This document shows positions 12,104-24,325 of a stretch of 64,000 nucleotides of DNA, piece after piece. This DNA comes from Rana temporaria. Taxonomy: Eukaryota > Chordata > Amphibia > Anura > Ranidae. Position 1 is the first letter of the stretch. Every line of letters starts with the position of its first letter. The DNA lies in assembly GCF_905171775.1 (NCBI RefSeq), contig NC_053492.1, positions 280,522,938 to 280,586,937 of the forward strand, given 5' to 3'. Below the pieces are notes generated by a model. That model was not told the origin of the DNA and searched no databases. It saw nothing but the letters and a program-made list of their open reading frames with translations. The position numbers and the translations under genes were made by a program.

Positions 12104-14871
12104 TGGGTCTAAATTAGCGACGAAGCTGAGTCCTAAACAACGCGCTCTAACATTCCCTAAAATTCGGGCGACCTCAGGGGACCTGATGCAGAACCCGACC
12201 AAGATCATGGATACTTTTTTACAGTTCTACTCGGTTCTATACAAACCTTCCCAACCTCCCCATGGTCCACTGACAAGCACATTTTTAGATGATCTCCCTC
12301 TGCCCACTCTTTCTACAGAGCATAGAAATCTCCTTAGGAGTCCGTTCACCCTAGAGGAAATTCTGGACACCATAAGATCTCTTAAGCTAGGTTCCTCACC
12401 TGGTCCGGATGGTTTTTCCACTGGTTACTACAAAAAATGTGGACCCTGTCTGGCACCGCATCTGGCTCGATTGTTCAACTCTTTAAGAAGGGGGAGGCCC
12501 CTTGGATAGGGACCTGAATTCTGCTTATATCTTGGTGATTCCTAAACCTGACAAGGATGCTAGCGAAGTGGGTAACTACCGCCCGATCTTGCTAATCAAT
12601 AATGATATTAAAATTATGGCCAATAGGGTTTCGGGTTTTTTAGCAGCGTACATTCATAAAGATCAGGTGTGCTTCATCCCTGGGAGACAGGGCCATTGAC
12701 ATAATTTCGCTTCTCAAGTCACAGTGGGATGGGGGACCCCCGCAAAAAGTATTTTCGCTCTCCATAGACCTCCACAAGGCCTTTGACTCAATAGACTGGG
12801 CTTACCTGTCTAATATCCTTGGGAGGTGGGGCTTCAGCCCATTTGTCTTAAACTTGATAAAGGCACTTTACTCGAACCCCACTGCGCAGGTACGTCTAAT
12901 GGGTAGATACTCGCAATCTTTCACCATAGGGAGGGGTACCAGACAGGGTTGCCCGCTCTCCCCCCTCCTCTTCGCGATGGCCATAGAGACGCTGGCCATT
13001 GCACTTTGATCTAACCCTGACTTTAAGGGAGTGACTTGTGGACAAGGGGAACATAAGTGTGTGCGCTGTACTCTGATGACCTTCTGCTCTTTATTACCTC
13101 CCCTCTGACCTCTACTCCTATAATTCTTAAGACACTGCAAGCTTTTAGTGAAGTTTCGGGACTGAGAGTTAATATGACTAAGTCGACAGAGTTGAACATT
13201 ACTGTACCCCCGGACCTTCTGAATCAGCTCTCCAATAATTTTGGATTTCGTTGGGCCTCTGGTGCTATTTCATACCTAGGCATTAAACTCAGCAACGATA
13301 GTCTTTTTAAAGCCAACTATCCCCCTATGATACTTAAATGTAGAGGTGATATGGATACGTGGTCGAGGTGTGGTCTGTCCTGGTTAGGCAGGGTCCATGC
13401 AGTAAAAATTACCCTTCTCCCTCGTTTGTTATACTTATTACGCTCCCTCCCAGTCCCGGTTAAGAAACATTTCCTCAGTACGCTGCGATCACGAATAGTT
13501 TGCTTTGTGTGGGGTAGTAAGGGGTACAGATGTCCCTCGGGAATTCTCTTCCGCCTGAAATTGCAGGGCGGACTGGAACTCCCAAACCTATGGGGTTACT
13601 ACCAGGCAGTTCAACTTACACAAATCTCGATGGCTTTTTTTAGGGGACCAAAACCTGACTGGCTCTCTATGGAAAGACAGGCTACCCCTTTGAATACCAT
13701 TGATTACCTTCTCTGGTGTGACCCCAGGGTTAGACAATATTGTCCCCCACTCTCTCGCACTCCGTAGACTTATGCACAAAGCTCTTGGGACTACATGCTC
13801 TGACATCCTCCCTTAGGCCTCTAGCACATTTGTTCCATAATGCAGCTTTCCCTCTGGGAATGAGCATTGAGGCCTTTTGGTGGTGGACAGATAAGGGGCT
13901 CTACCGTATAGGCCACTTCCTCTCTCCTGCGGGTCCAATTTCCTTGTCCCATTGTAGAAAGACACTGGAGAGGCCCGATTCAGAACTATTCAGATTTTCC
14001 AAAATCTCCCATTTTATACACTCTATTTGGACCAATAAAAAGGTACCCCTCACGATAACGCCCTATGAGCATTGGTGCTCTACTGCAGAGGATCAGTGGG
14101 GAGGCATATCCTTGATCTATACAGCTCTTGCATCTAAAGTGGACAATCCGACCTATGCCTGAGCCTGGGAGGAGGACGTGGACGGCTCGTGGGATACCGC
14201 GGTCTGGTTTCCGAGCTGCACAGAGATCATGTAAAGGTATTCTCAACATTTCTCTCATAGAGGCTAGTTTAAAAGTTTTGTTTAGGTGGTATTATGTTCC
14301 TTCCAGGTTGGCAAGGATATTTCTAGGGACCTCGCCAGTGTGCTTTAGGGGTTGTGAGCTGGAGGGCTCCATGTTCCATACCTGGTGGTCCTGCCCCCAT
14401 ATTAGATCCTTCTGGCAAAAGGTTTTCTGCACCATTAGCTCCTTAACAGCGGTGGTGGTTACTCCCCACCCTAGCATAGCACTTCTAAACCAGTGTATTC
14501 CTGATTTACCCAAACACTCCCCAGCCTTATCATTTTGTATTCTTTTGGGAGCCAAAATGTCCATTGTCAAGGCCTGGAAGAAACCTAGGGTCCCCTTCCG
14601 GGGGTTCAGGAGGAAAGTGTACTGGATCATGATGCAAGAACAGATTGTAGCTAAACTCAATGACAGAACTGAGAAATTCATGGCAATTTGGGAACCCTGG
14701 GTCGCCTTCTGTAACATTTCTCTAATACCAGTAGTGCAGCTCGGAAATGACCGCTCGTGCCACTCCCTGATGGAGCTGGCGCGCATCTCTTCATTTCTTT
14801 TCTATACTTTTCTTTCCTTCTTCTTTCTGTCGCCTCCCTTGGCACCTCCATTCCAACTTATGTTTATATGA
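12104..14871 (+). pseudogene. LINE reverse transcriptase remnant (L1/Tx1 clade)
   Basis: The frame is broken several times (shifts near 12500, 12695, 13055, 13750 and 14140, plus stop codons). In order it holds SSPGPDGF (about 12390), YRPILLINNDIKIMANR (about 12575), the catalytic segment FSLSIDLHKAFDSIDW (about 12755-12802), GTRQGCPLSPLLFA (about 12935), the catalytic YSDD (13068-13079, in place of the more usual YADD), and FSEVSGLRVNMTKS. The C-terminal part has a C-x3-C-x7-H-x4-C cluster (about 14341-14395), as in L1-type ORF2 proteins. The element is inactive. The clade call rests on motif style, not alignment. Confidence 0.8.
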
Positions 14872-15305
14872 ATGACATCCCTCTGGGCCAACATACATGG
14901 CTGAGTTTAAGCACTTTGAGAGATGTCCATCCTCACTCATTTTCCTAGTAGCACTTAGGCTGATAGCCGGGGTTGGGAGCGTGGTGATTGCATTCCCTGT
15001 GAAGAAGTATGATCCCGTTGGGGCTTTTCGGGGGATGGGAGTCGCTGCGCCTGACCCGCTGGGGAGTTTACCCAGCTTTTTTAAGGGGACTCATTGCCCT
15101 AGGGAAGGTCGAACAGCCTTGCTTAAGGATGGTTTATGATGGGTTTTTTTTACGCTCTCGTGTGTGGTTGGTGGAAAGTTTTCGAGGTTCTCTCCTCAGG
15201 ATTTGGAATATATTGTCTTTGTGATTAACATTGACTCATTGTATACGTTATATATTTGGACGTCTGTTAATTAAAAAAAAATAAACTCTCAATAAAAATG
15301 ATTGA
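12104..15305 (+). mobile_element. 5'-truncated L1/Tx1-type LINE
   Basis: It is bounded by an exact 18-bp duplication. The endonuclease domain is missing and the sequence begins just upstream of the reverse transcriptase. The 3' end is a short A-rich tail with aataaa-type repeats (about 15270-15305). It is about 3.2 kb and inserted in sense orientation into a solo LTR, antisense to the host gene. Confidence 0.8.
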
Positions 15306-15323
15306 ATTTAAATTTAGAGGGAG
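15306..15323. repeat. LINE target-site duplication, right copy
   Basis: Exact repeat of 12086-12103. After it the LTR sequence resumes (atcagagtgtagtt). Confidence 0.8.
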
Positions 15324-16786
15324 ATCAGAGTGTAGTTAAACTCTGATCTGGTTGATATGTTCAAATTGGGTCTCTGTCTCAGCTTGCCTGTGCTGTGGGC
15401 TCATTCTGTTGTGCTGGGGTGTTCTTCCCACCCCAGTGCAGTAGATGGTAGCAATGGAGTCAAGGTTTGGGTGCACTTCCCCAGCAGCCAATCAGGAGGG
15501 TTGAGCCTCGCTGTGCATGCTGGGGGAGGGTATTTATGGGGCAGACGCCATTAGTTCTGGGTCTTCTTCTTCAAGTGCGGCATCCACCTTTAGGGTGTCT
15601 GCACCACGGCGCTCCGGCATTATGGCCTACCTGGCCGGGGCGTGCGTTCCATGCAGAGTTCCTGGTTCCGGGACCATGTTGGTCCGGAACATTTGAGTCG
15701 TGGCAGGGAGCCCAGTGGTTGACTGGGTTCCCAATCCTGAAAATCCCAAGCGGTATAGCTGTTTGGTTGGGGAGTCCATCTGAGGAGAGCCAATGAGAGG
15801 CTGGCGATCCAATAGGGTCTTGACAATCCACCGGGGATCGAGATATCCAGACACTGAGAGGCTGGTCACCTGTCAGTCGGTACCTGAAAGCAACTTGAAG
15901 GAGATCCAGGCGTAATTCTACCAAGGAGGTTCATCTCCGTAACCACAATCAGGAGGGCCTGTGGCAAAGGTTTCTTACTTGAATCCATTCCAGGAGAGTC
16001 TGTGGCAGAGATTTCTCCCAAAGGTTCCAGTTCATTTCAGGAGGGTCTGTGGCAGAGACTTATCCTCAAAGGTTAGAGCAATACTCTGGCTGCCAGGTCA
16101 GTGAGAGAGGCCTGTCCAGGTATGCTATTCCCACTCAAGCAGGAGCGACGCAAGAAGTGTTACACGTGGGTGCAGGACTGTTTCTCTATTGCTATGCCTG
16201 AATTTGCTATTCTCCTTCTTCTTTCAACTCTATCTTCTTCACCACAAGTTTTGTTCTTTTCACCTGGCTGGGTAATAAAGAGCACAGCAAAAGACACCTG
16301 TCGCGGACATTCTTTTACTTCTGCTATATGCAGCATACACCCCTAGGAATTCGGAGAGCCACGAGGTAAATGTGCCATCCAAATTAAACCAGCAGCTCCT
16401 CCGGGTAGTAGTGCTACATATGGTTTATTTTTCATATATGGACTGTAATATTGTTGGACTTTGTCACATTGTTGTTTTTCACTGACCCATTTTTTATATG
16501 CCCTATTTTCCATTTGACATTGATCAATCTTGATAAGCGCTGCATCTATTTTGGATAATTTTATAGAAGTTTATAGACATATGAAAATCAAATCAAATAT
16601 CACCTGTATAACTATGCGTGTTATAATATCATTAGAACCTTATTATCAACCATTTGCTTGCATTAATCAAGCTTATCAATCATTAGAAATCATTGCAGAG
16701 TTGCACAATTTATGTATCACACTTTTATTGCTTGTTTTGCACAATATTTACAGCGATTGTTTGCACACGTTTAAGCAGTGTAGCCT

Positions 16787-17993
16787 CATCCACTTAAGGA
16801 CCACCCACTGTATATATACGTCCTCTTTTTAAACATGATATCTCAGTAACGGCAGCAGCTGCTGCCACAACTGAGATATCCATGTTTTCAGCGGGCGGCC
16901 GTGTAAACGATAACGGCGGTCTCCGCGGCGGATTCGCCGCGAGATCGCCGTTATCGGTGGCGGGAGAGGGGCCCCCCCCCCTCCCGCCGCTTTTCCGCGC
17001 CCTCCGCCGCTTACCGGAGCCGTCGGTAGCGGCGGAGGAGATCCGATGCTGCCGCCTTGTGTGTGAGGACTTGAGTGAGGGCAAGATGGCCCCCACCCGT
17101 CCTCATAGCTCTGCTGGGCGGAAGTGACGTCAAAACGTCAGTCCCGCCCAGCCTCTTAAAGAGACAATTTTTTTTCTGTCATTTTTTTAAATGACAAATT
17201 TTCCTTTTTTTTTTTTTTTTTTGCATTTAAGCCTAAATATGAGATCTGAGGTCTTTTTGACCCCAGATCTCATATTTAAGAGGACCTGTCATGCTTTTTT
17301 CTATTACAAGGGATGTTTACATTCCTTGTAATAGGAATAAAAGTGATCATTTTTTTTTTTTATATTTTAGTGTAAAAAATAATAAAATCAATAAAATTAA
17401 ATAAGAAAACAAAAAAAAATTTTTTTAAAGCGCCCCGTCCTGACGAGCTCGCGCGCAGAAGCGAACGCATACGCAAGTAGCGCCCGCATATGAAAACGGT
17501 GTTCAAATCACACAAGTGAGGTATCGCCGCGATCGTTAGAGCGAGAGCAATAATTATAGCCCTAGAGCTACTCTGTAGCTCAAAAAATGCAACTTATAGA
17601 ATTTTTTAAACGTCGCCTATCTAGATTTTTAAGGGTAAAAGTTTGACGCCATGCCACGAGCGGGCGCAATTTTAAAGCGTGACATGTTGGGTATCATTTT
17701 ACTCGGCGTAACATTATCTTTCACAATATATAAAAAAATTGGGCCAAATTTATTGTTGTCTTATTTTTTAATTCAAAAAAGTGAATTTTTTCCAAAAAAA
17801 GTGCGCTTGTAAGACTGCTGCGCAAATACGGTGTGACAAAAAGTATTGCAATGACCGCCATTTTATTCTCTAGGGTGTTAGAAAAAAAATATATATAATG
17901 TTTGGGGGTTTTAAGTAATTTTCTAGCAGAAAAAAATGTTTTAGTCTTGCAAACACCAAATCTGAAAAACACCTGAGGTCTTTAAGTGGTTAA
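16787..17993. mobile_element. TTAA-family MITE, 1.2-kb copy
   Basis: The end ccacttaaggaccaccc (from 16790) is matched by ggtctttaagtggttaa (to 17993). Internal stems include gagatctgaggtc against gaccccagatctc and attacaagggatgt against acattccttgtaat. The left half is very GC-rich. The left TTAA appears mutated. Confidence 0.65.
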
Positions 17994-18954
17994 AGCTGTG
18001 GGGATGCTACCAGGTGCCTGCAGCAGCTTGTTCTTTTTGTTACAGCACTGTATTTATTAGGAGTGATGGCACAGGAGTACACCACATATATTAATTACAT
18101 AAATATTACAATATTTTTTTTCTTTTACTTTTAAAACTAAAGTTTAGGTATAATTTGTATTGCATAGCTACATTGTTCCAGCTTGAATCAATGTATGTAT
18201 GTGTATCTCATACTGATTGCCATTCACAGGATGCCTTTTTTAATGCGTTTAGGCTATTCTGTTAATGGAAAAAGTGGAGAGGTGGCGACATCGCAATCTC
18301 CCCCTTATCCAATCAGAGAATGCTTTGTATTCTTTGGAAAAAATAAGCTTTTCCGTGAATGGCAGCAGAGCCAAAAAAGCAATCTACTGTGGTTACTATG
18401 TAAAAGGGGAGCAGTTTGGCAAAGGATCCACAAGATTGTTATTATCTGCAAATATCAGTTGTCCCTACTACAGTGATTTGCAGATTTCACAGTGATTGCT
18501 TAGGTATATGCTGGGAGAGATTAAAGTAAAGCTAGCCATAGACAGCTTATTTTTTCATTCAGGCAACATGCTGAATGGAAAAACTAATAAAAAAACACAT
18601 AAATAAATAAAATATTCCTCCATCCACCTCATTTGCGAGGAATTTGGAGGAATCTGTTAGTAGTACAGCCAGGAGATGGTATGGTGACAGCAACTCCCAC
18701 TACTGTTAGAATATACAGTAGTGATCAGTGGCTGTTAGCTGCACCCGCTGAATGAGAAAAGTTTTCCAACATTCTCCTTTGAGATAAAACCAATTGAATT
18801 CTGTCAAGCGGGGACAGCCACACACTGATCAAAATGCATCTGGTCCCAGCTGAATCAACTGAATTTTGAGTCATCAATTGCCAACTTAGCTCTGCATTGT
18901 TCATAAATCATAATGTTGTTATTCAGAGACATTTTGTAGTATAAAAATAATCAC

Positions 18955-18999
18955 CTTTTAATATGGATTCAACAGAAATTGGTTTTCCAGCTTCTGTGT
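18955..18999 (-). CDS. TRDN: Candidate TRDN exon, 45 nt (TEAGKPISVESILK)
   Basis: The acceptor cttctttttttatag is strong; the donor gtgatt is weak. Phase 1-1 reading gives (x)TEAGKPISVESILK. The preceding split codon would be His and the next Asp. It is less charged than the upstream exons, as expected of a C-terminal segment after the KEKE region. Confidence 0.55.
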
Positions 19000-19480
19000 C
19001 TATAAAAAAAAGAAGAAAAGTTTAATAAAAGTTTACTCTCATAAAATCTATAAACATTAATAAATTCTTGACATGTCACTATAAAAAAAACACAATAGTT
19101 GGTATATGTCATTGTGAGCTCCAGACCCTTGACTTTGCACAGCCTAACATAATGGCAACAGTATGCTATGGGCAGGAGGAAGAATTTTTATCCAAAAGTG
19201 GTTAATTTCTCTTGTACATGATTGAACATTAACATTGCTTCAGCATATTCACTAAAATTAGGGGTCCATTTTAAAGCACCAGTAAGGCCATATGACAGCC
19301 ATACTGGTGGTTTAAAATAGAAAGGCAATACAAATTTTTAAAGTACAGCAATGTACTAAATGTGCTTAGTGCTCCACTGGTGCTTCAAAGTACAGAACCT
19401 ATGACAAAGCCAGTGATTCTTATTATGAATGGAAGAGGAAAGGGAAAAAAACAGGAGGAGAGCTTTTCACATGACCTGTC

Positions 19481-19906
19481 TAAAGGCCCATACACACGAT
19501 CGGACTTTTCGACAACAACGGTACGACACACCTGTTTTATTGGACAATCCAACCGTCTGTATGCTCCATCGGACAATTGTTATTTTTTTAACTGACAAAT
19601 GTTCGCTGTGCATGCTCTCAAACTTTCCAACAACTAATGTCCGATGGAGGATAATTCCGATCGTGTGTACACAAGTCCATCGGACTAAAGTCCAAAGTAC
19701 AAACACGCATGCTCAGAACAAATGCTAAACATCAACCAACAATAGCAGAAGTTGCCCGAAGGGTGCCGGAAAAAGTTAAAAAAACATGAAAGTTGGCTAA
19801 AAATGTTCTGCTATGTGTATGCAGAACAAATTCACGGCCAACGCCCATTCGGACCAAAATCCACAGAAAAGTCAGATGGAAGTCCGATTGTGTGTACGAG
19901 GCTTTA
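19481..19906. mobile_element. Palindromic MITE, tacacacgatcggac ends
   Basis: The left end taaaggcccatacacacgat and right end attgtgtgtacgaggcttta are complementary. Repeated ttcgacaac/gttgtcg-like and gtccgat/atcggac motifs occur in both orientations. Similar in design to 50287-50842. Confidence 0.6.
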
Positions 19907-20330
19907 ATCATATGACTTTTTATTCAATCATTCAATCAGGCTCTATACCGTGTATGGCCTACATTTTTTAAATGGCCCATAAAATGCAGGCCACAGAGTT
20001 ACAGTGCAACATACTGTACAGCAAAAAAAAAGATAGTGATATATTAGTGTCCATTATAAATGTTCACCCTTGTAAACATTCACTTTGTTAACCCTTTAAT
20101 GCCACTTCCAGTGCTCTTTAAAAGAGCTTCCCTAGAAGATGCCTGGCTCCTGTATCATGTGACTGCTGTGATTAGTGCTCATAGCGGTCACATGTTCAGA
20201 AGCCTATCCCCAAGCTTAGTCAATGTGCTGAGAGCGCACTGTGAGGGACACTCTTAGAAAACAACATACTTCTGCCTTCAAGGTTTATGTGTGGTGACTG
20301 GGTGTTAAAGCCCACCTTTCTTGCCATAGC

Positions 20331-20770
20331 ATTAAAGTGGTTGGAAACCTCTGATTGTGACTTTTACCTATAGGTAAGCCTAGAATAAGGCCTACCTATA
20401 GGTAGTTGAAATATCTCATAAATGTGCGCCGTTTAGGAGATATTTGCTGTACACTGTGCCAATACAGTCATCAGCGCATGCGCTGTGAAGAAGCGGCCCT
20501 CTGTGCCGTTTCTTCACTCGCAAGTGCCGTGACTGATGGCTCCCACACGCATGCACGGGAGTGACGTCATGCGGCTCTGGCCAATCACAGAGCCGGGGTC
20601 CGTGGCCTCGGAAGGAAGAGGGGTAAAGATGGATGCAGCCACCCGTGGGGACAGCGCAGGCTTTGTTTGCAGGTAAGTGCCACATAATGGGCTAGTATGC
20701 AATAGTACTAGCCCATTATGCTTTTACTTTGCAGGGGAACAAAGAGGAAGTAAAACCCATGAGAGTTAAA
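20331..20770. mobile_element. MITE related to 5402-5840
   Basis: The left end attaaagtggttggaaacc and an internal stem tacctataggtaagcc/ggcctacctataggta match the pattern of 5402-5840. The right end is diverged (aaacccatgagagttaaa). Confidence 0.5.
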
Positions 20771-21102
20771 TTCCTATATAAATGGTTGGGAAGATGTTTA
20801 GGGAACATTCACTACTCCTAAAGTGAGTCAATCTCTTTGTATGGAAAAAATACACAGGTAGATAATAAAAGGCACATTTGTTCAAAGCAACCAAGAAAAT
20901 ATTTTTTTAGTATTTCTACACTGTAGTAAAAAAAAAGTAAAAGTAAAACAAGGAAACAAGTAGTAAAAGAAAAAATCACCTTCACTGCATAAAACAGTTA
21001 AGGACCTGAAAATGGTTTAGCCATTCCTGTGATGGCAAGCAAATTGTTAAAAAAAGTTGAACACATGCATACTTCAGATGAACTAATTGATGATGTACTT
21101 AC

Positions 21103-21168
21103 GGCCAGTGAGAGCTTCAGACATAATTATAATCACTCCTGGTAGAATACGACTAGTTCCACACGTGC
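21103..21168 (-). CDS. TRDN: Possible TRDN exon, 66 or 36 nt, with one Cys in the long form
   Basis: The donor gtaagt is canonical. Two acceptors keep the frame. The far one (cacaatttatag) gives 66 nt reading (x)TCGTSRILPG followed by VIIIMSEALTG. The near one (tcgtattctaccag) gives only the second half, 36 nt. Both are open in phase 1-1 and both complete the upstream split codon to Gly. The long form has a Cys about 65 residues before the stop. Triadin is known to have a luminal Cys near the C terminus involved in disulfide-linked oligomers, which would fit. The hydrophobic VIII run is unlike the rest, so the assignment is tentative. Confidence 0.4.
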
Positions 21169-22399
21169 CTATAAATTGTGCAGAATCATTATCTTTAACA
21201 TAATTGAAATTATTAGTCATTATTATCTGCTCAGGCTATTTTTAAATTCGTAAAAATATAAACGTATTCAGCAGTAATTATGTGAAAAGGCCAGTAACCC
21301 TGTACAACTAATCCACAATTATCTTTCACCAATCCCTCTACAATATACAAAATACAATAAAAGTGCAGGAAAAACAAGTGAAAGGACAATGTTGCCTGTA
21401 CATAATCTACTTAGTGAACTATAAAAAAAAAGAATAACAGTACTCCATATAACAATAGATTTGTTTGAGAAATAGACACAGGTGGCGAATATGCAGAGAA
21501 TTATATAGACATTATCAATGTACAAAATACAGACGGCTGTCGCTGGTTATTTCTCTTTTTTATCATCATTGTGTTTTCATTTTATGAGTTCATATTTCCT
21601 TACCAAATAATCCCACAGATACATAAACTTAATATTATTTAGTGTGTACTATAGTCCTAGATGTCCTAGAGAATAAAGTCAATTTGTATGAAAATACATG
21701 ATATATGTAGCACTTTAATTTACTTTTTGGGAGACACTTTACATAGTTTTATCTACACCCTCCATCTATTCACTGCCCCTTTTCCTTCTTCTGACTGTGA
21801 AAACTGGAGTGCACCTAAACTCTTAACGTAATACTGTCCTACAAATATGTCTTTATAATGTTATGTTTTATTTTAGGTTAGCTCGGAAAGCACAGGGAAA
21901 TGCTTTTAACAGGAAAAACGCTTTAACAAAAAAATTCAATAAAAAAATAAGAGAACCTTGAAGGGTACATGTTATCTTTACAAACACCTTTGAGAACTGT
22001 CGTGTTTTGCCAAGTGTTACTGTAATTTGAAAGTCAAACTGGCTCCTCACTTTTTACAGACAAAATACAAAACTACAAAAGTACAAATAAAGGTGAACAT
22101 AGCATGATTTTTACAGACTTGATGGATACAAAGGAATGCAAAATCAGTGAGACAAATTCTTAATCCTTGACATTTGTAGGGTATAAAATCATATAACCCT
22201 ATAAAACACACTGACAGCTTTATTACTGCAATATAAGACATTCAGCTCCTTTACTCTTTAAAATAAACGTGTGTTCTTATAAGCTCTATCTGATATGAAA
22301 AAAGAACCTTGAGCTGCCTTGTCTTTTAATTATGTACTTTATAGCGTTCCAGAGGAACCCCAATTCCCAGGTGCTGTATTAAACAAAATACGATTTTAC
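21169..22399 (-). other. Intron of about 1.2 kb, nothing recognised
   Basis: AT-rich sequence without transposon termini or supported RNA genes. Confidence 0.4.
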
Positions 22400-22429
22400 C
22401 GTGTTTGATCCACTTCCTTGCATCTGCCA
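22400..22429 (-). CDS. TRDN: Possible TRDN exon, 30 nt (ADARKWIKH)
   Basis: On the minus strand cagtctacag precedes 30 nt that end at gtaaaa. It reads (x)ADARKWIKH in the same phase as its neighbours, with the first split codon completed to Val and the last to Gly. The pyrimidine tract is weak. Composition is basic but lacks the Pro/Glu pattern, so it would mark the change from the charged repeat region to the C-terminal segment. Chance occurrence is a real possibility. Confidence 0.4.
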
Positions 22430-22849
22430 CTGTAGACTGTTGCTCTATCACTAATACTGTATGAGCAGCCTCCCTAACAATATCAAGCAATGGGAAGCAG
22501 GGTACAGTATATGACCAAGCTTAATTTTAGGTATCATTTTATGTCAGTTGCATATTTATATACTTTCACACCTTTAATTACTTTGTTGGACAATCAGCAT
22601 CTGCCTTGATACATTCCATTATTATTGGATTAAGGGGAAGCATTGCCAGTGTACATGCTAGGTTACATTTATGACTCTAATTGATATATATATACCATGA
22701 CCTGGAAAATAGAGAACATATACAGACTTATATGCATATTAGAACTCTCTATATGTGGGTACCCATTGTACAATGTGTCTGTTTTACATGTATATTCAAG
22801 GTTTTCTTTATTAAAGGATTATTTCTGTAATACACAAAAAGAGCACCTT

Positions 22850-23281
22850 AAAGCGGTGTTCCACCCACATTTTTTTTTCTTTAAAAGTCAGCAGCTACAA
22901 ACACTGTAGCTGCTGACTTTTAATAAGGACACTTACCTGTCCAGGGAGTCCATGATGTCGGCCCCCCGAGGTCGATCCCTCCATCAGATCGGGTGCACGC
23001 CACCATTCTAACTAATGGAAACCGGCAGTGGAGCCTTCCAACTTCACTGCCCGTTTCCTACAATGGCCAGCTTGTCTTCAGGGACACACACAGGTCCCAG
23101 AAGACACAGGCGAGAGAGGAAGTGACCTAGGAGCTCCGCGGTATAGGAAGTGGCAGATTAGGACGACTGCATAGCAACAGGGCATTTCTGGTAAGTAAAA
23201 AAAAAAATGTATCCAAATGTTTTTTATATGTTTCCATGAGTGTTTTAATGAAAAAAAATTGAGGGTGGAACTCCACTTTAA
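22850..23281. mobile_element. MITE with aaagcggtgttccaccc ends
   Basis: The left terminus aaagcggtgttccaccc is complementary to gggtggaactccacttt at the right. A perfect-type stem (aaaagtcagcagctaca against tgtagctgctgactttt) lies at about 22885-22922. Confidence 0.7.
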
Positions 23282-23621
23282 ATACACTAAGCCGACTCAT
23301 CCCCTCCACATGTGCTTACTTACCTCCTACAGCGATGGTGGCCTCCCTGGTGGTTTACATTTCAGAAGATCGATCTGAGATATTCAAAACTGGGCCCCAA
23401 CATCCCATTGACTTGAATGGATTGTTTCTAATGCAGTATGGGTTCTTCAAGACTATGAGATATTAGTGTGCAGGCACAGACAGACTGGCATTTTTTTGGG
23501 GCTAGAATCTAAACACCCAGGGAGCCCACCAGCATGGGGGGAAATATGAGGATTGGGACAGTACATTCAGAGGGCTGGATTTTTTTGTACATTTCTAATC
23601 TTGTCTTCTAACATAAACACT

Positions 23622-23809
23622 GGGGGGGGGGATTACTAATCCTGGTGCACACCGAATCTGGTGAAGCTGTGCAAAGTAAGCAGTCAGCTTCTAGGTTTTA
23701 TTGCTAAAGCTTAATTGAACAAGCTAAATTTAAAAGCTGATTGGTTACTGTGCACAGCTGTACAAGATTCTGTGTGCACCAGTTTTAGTAAATCTCCCCC
23801 TGTTTACTT
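23622..23809. mobile_element. Short MITE, ggtgcacac...gtgtgcacc ends
   Basis: A G-run followed by attactaatcctggtgcaca is mirrored by tgtgcaccagttttagtaaa and ctccccc. About 188 bp and non-coding. Shares the tttactaaaact-type end with 52914-53089. Confidence 0.6.
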
Positions 23810-24049
23810 TAAATAAAATTTTCCTTGACTTGTATTATTACATTCTTAAACACTTTATTATGTACCCATTTTTTCAAGATAAAGGCTAATAAGTTGTACA
23901 AGAATCTTTAGAACTGTACTAAAATCTAGCTGTACATGTGCAAATGGCTTGTGGTGAGTGCTGTAAAATTCCACATGCAAGGATCAGTGGAAATGTCAGT
24001 ACTATACTAGTTGTGCTAGGCAACCAAGTTGTCATCAAACATTTTTTAC

Positions 24050-24094
24050 CTTCCTTTATAGGCACATGCTCTTCTACTTTAGGTACTTCTTGAT
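24050..24094 (-). CDS. TRDN: Candidate TRDN exon, 45 nt (QEVPKVEEHVPIKE)
   Basis: The acceptor gttttacattttttcag is strong and the donor is gtaaaa. Phase 1-1 translation is (x)QEVPKVEEHVPIKE, the sister copy of the 30702-30746 exon. The split codon from that exon would be Asp (G plus AT). Its last base plus the next candidate exon would give Val. Confidence 0.75.
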
Positions 24095-24325
24095 CTGAAA
24101 AAATGTAAAACATCCATTCTGTGATAACATAATTTATAAAAAATTTCGGAGTAAGTAATTACTATATCAGGACAAAAAAAAACAGTGAGTACATCTCTGC
24201 AATACATGCACAACTCCCTGTGCTCTAGATATTTAAAAACACTGCAAGGACTGTATTGAAAAATATCTGTTAACCTGCCAGAAATTCAGTGTGCTTCTAA
24301 CATCCTGTTTGAGCTGACAACTGGG

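Larger units (their letters stand above)
12053..16418 (+). mobile_element. Solo LTR with 4-bp target duplication, split by a LINE
   Basis: The ends are TGTAGCAC (12053-12060) and GTGCTACA (16411-16418), flanked by tatg at 12049-12052 and 16419-16422. Without the LINE insertion (12104-15305 plus one duplicated 18-mer) the LTR is about 1.15 kb. An AATAAA lies at 16274-16279, consistent with plus orientation. There is no internal region or coding sequence, as expected after LTR-LTR recombination. The family (Gypsy or endogenous retrovirus) cannot be told from the LTR alone. Confidence 0.7.
11314..18954 (-). other. Intron of about 7.6 kb holding nested retroelements
   Basis: It holds a probable Penelope-type tail (about 11540-12048), a solo LTR (12053-16418) split by a LINE (12104-15305), and a 1.2-kb TTAA MITE (16787-17993). 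The segment 17994-18954 has no feature I recognise. Confidence 0.5.
19000..21102 (-). other. Intron of about 2.1 kb with two MITEs
   Basis: It contains MITEs at 19481-19906 and 20331-20770. Nothing was recognised at 19000-19480, 19907-20330 or 20771-21102. Confidence 0.5.
22430..24049 (-). other. Intron of about 1.6 kb with two MITEs
   Basis: It contains palindromic MITEs at 22850-23281 and 23622-23809. The rest is AT-rich and unassigned. Confidence 0.5.

Noticed and set aside
14292..14786. 164-codon minus-strand frame
   Set aside because: Shadow of the LINE reverse transcriptase C-terminal part on the plus strand.
16794..17127. GC-rich open frames of 80-100 codons on both strands
   Set aside because: They lie inside the TTAA MITE at 16787-17993 and show only Arg/Gly/Pro-rich low complexity.
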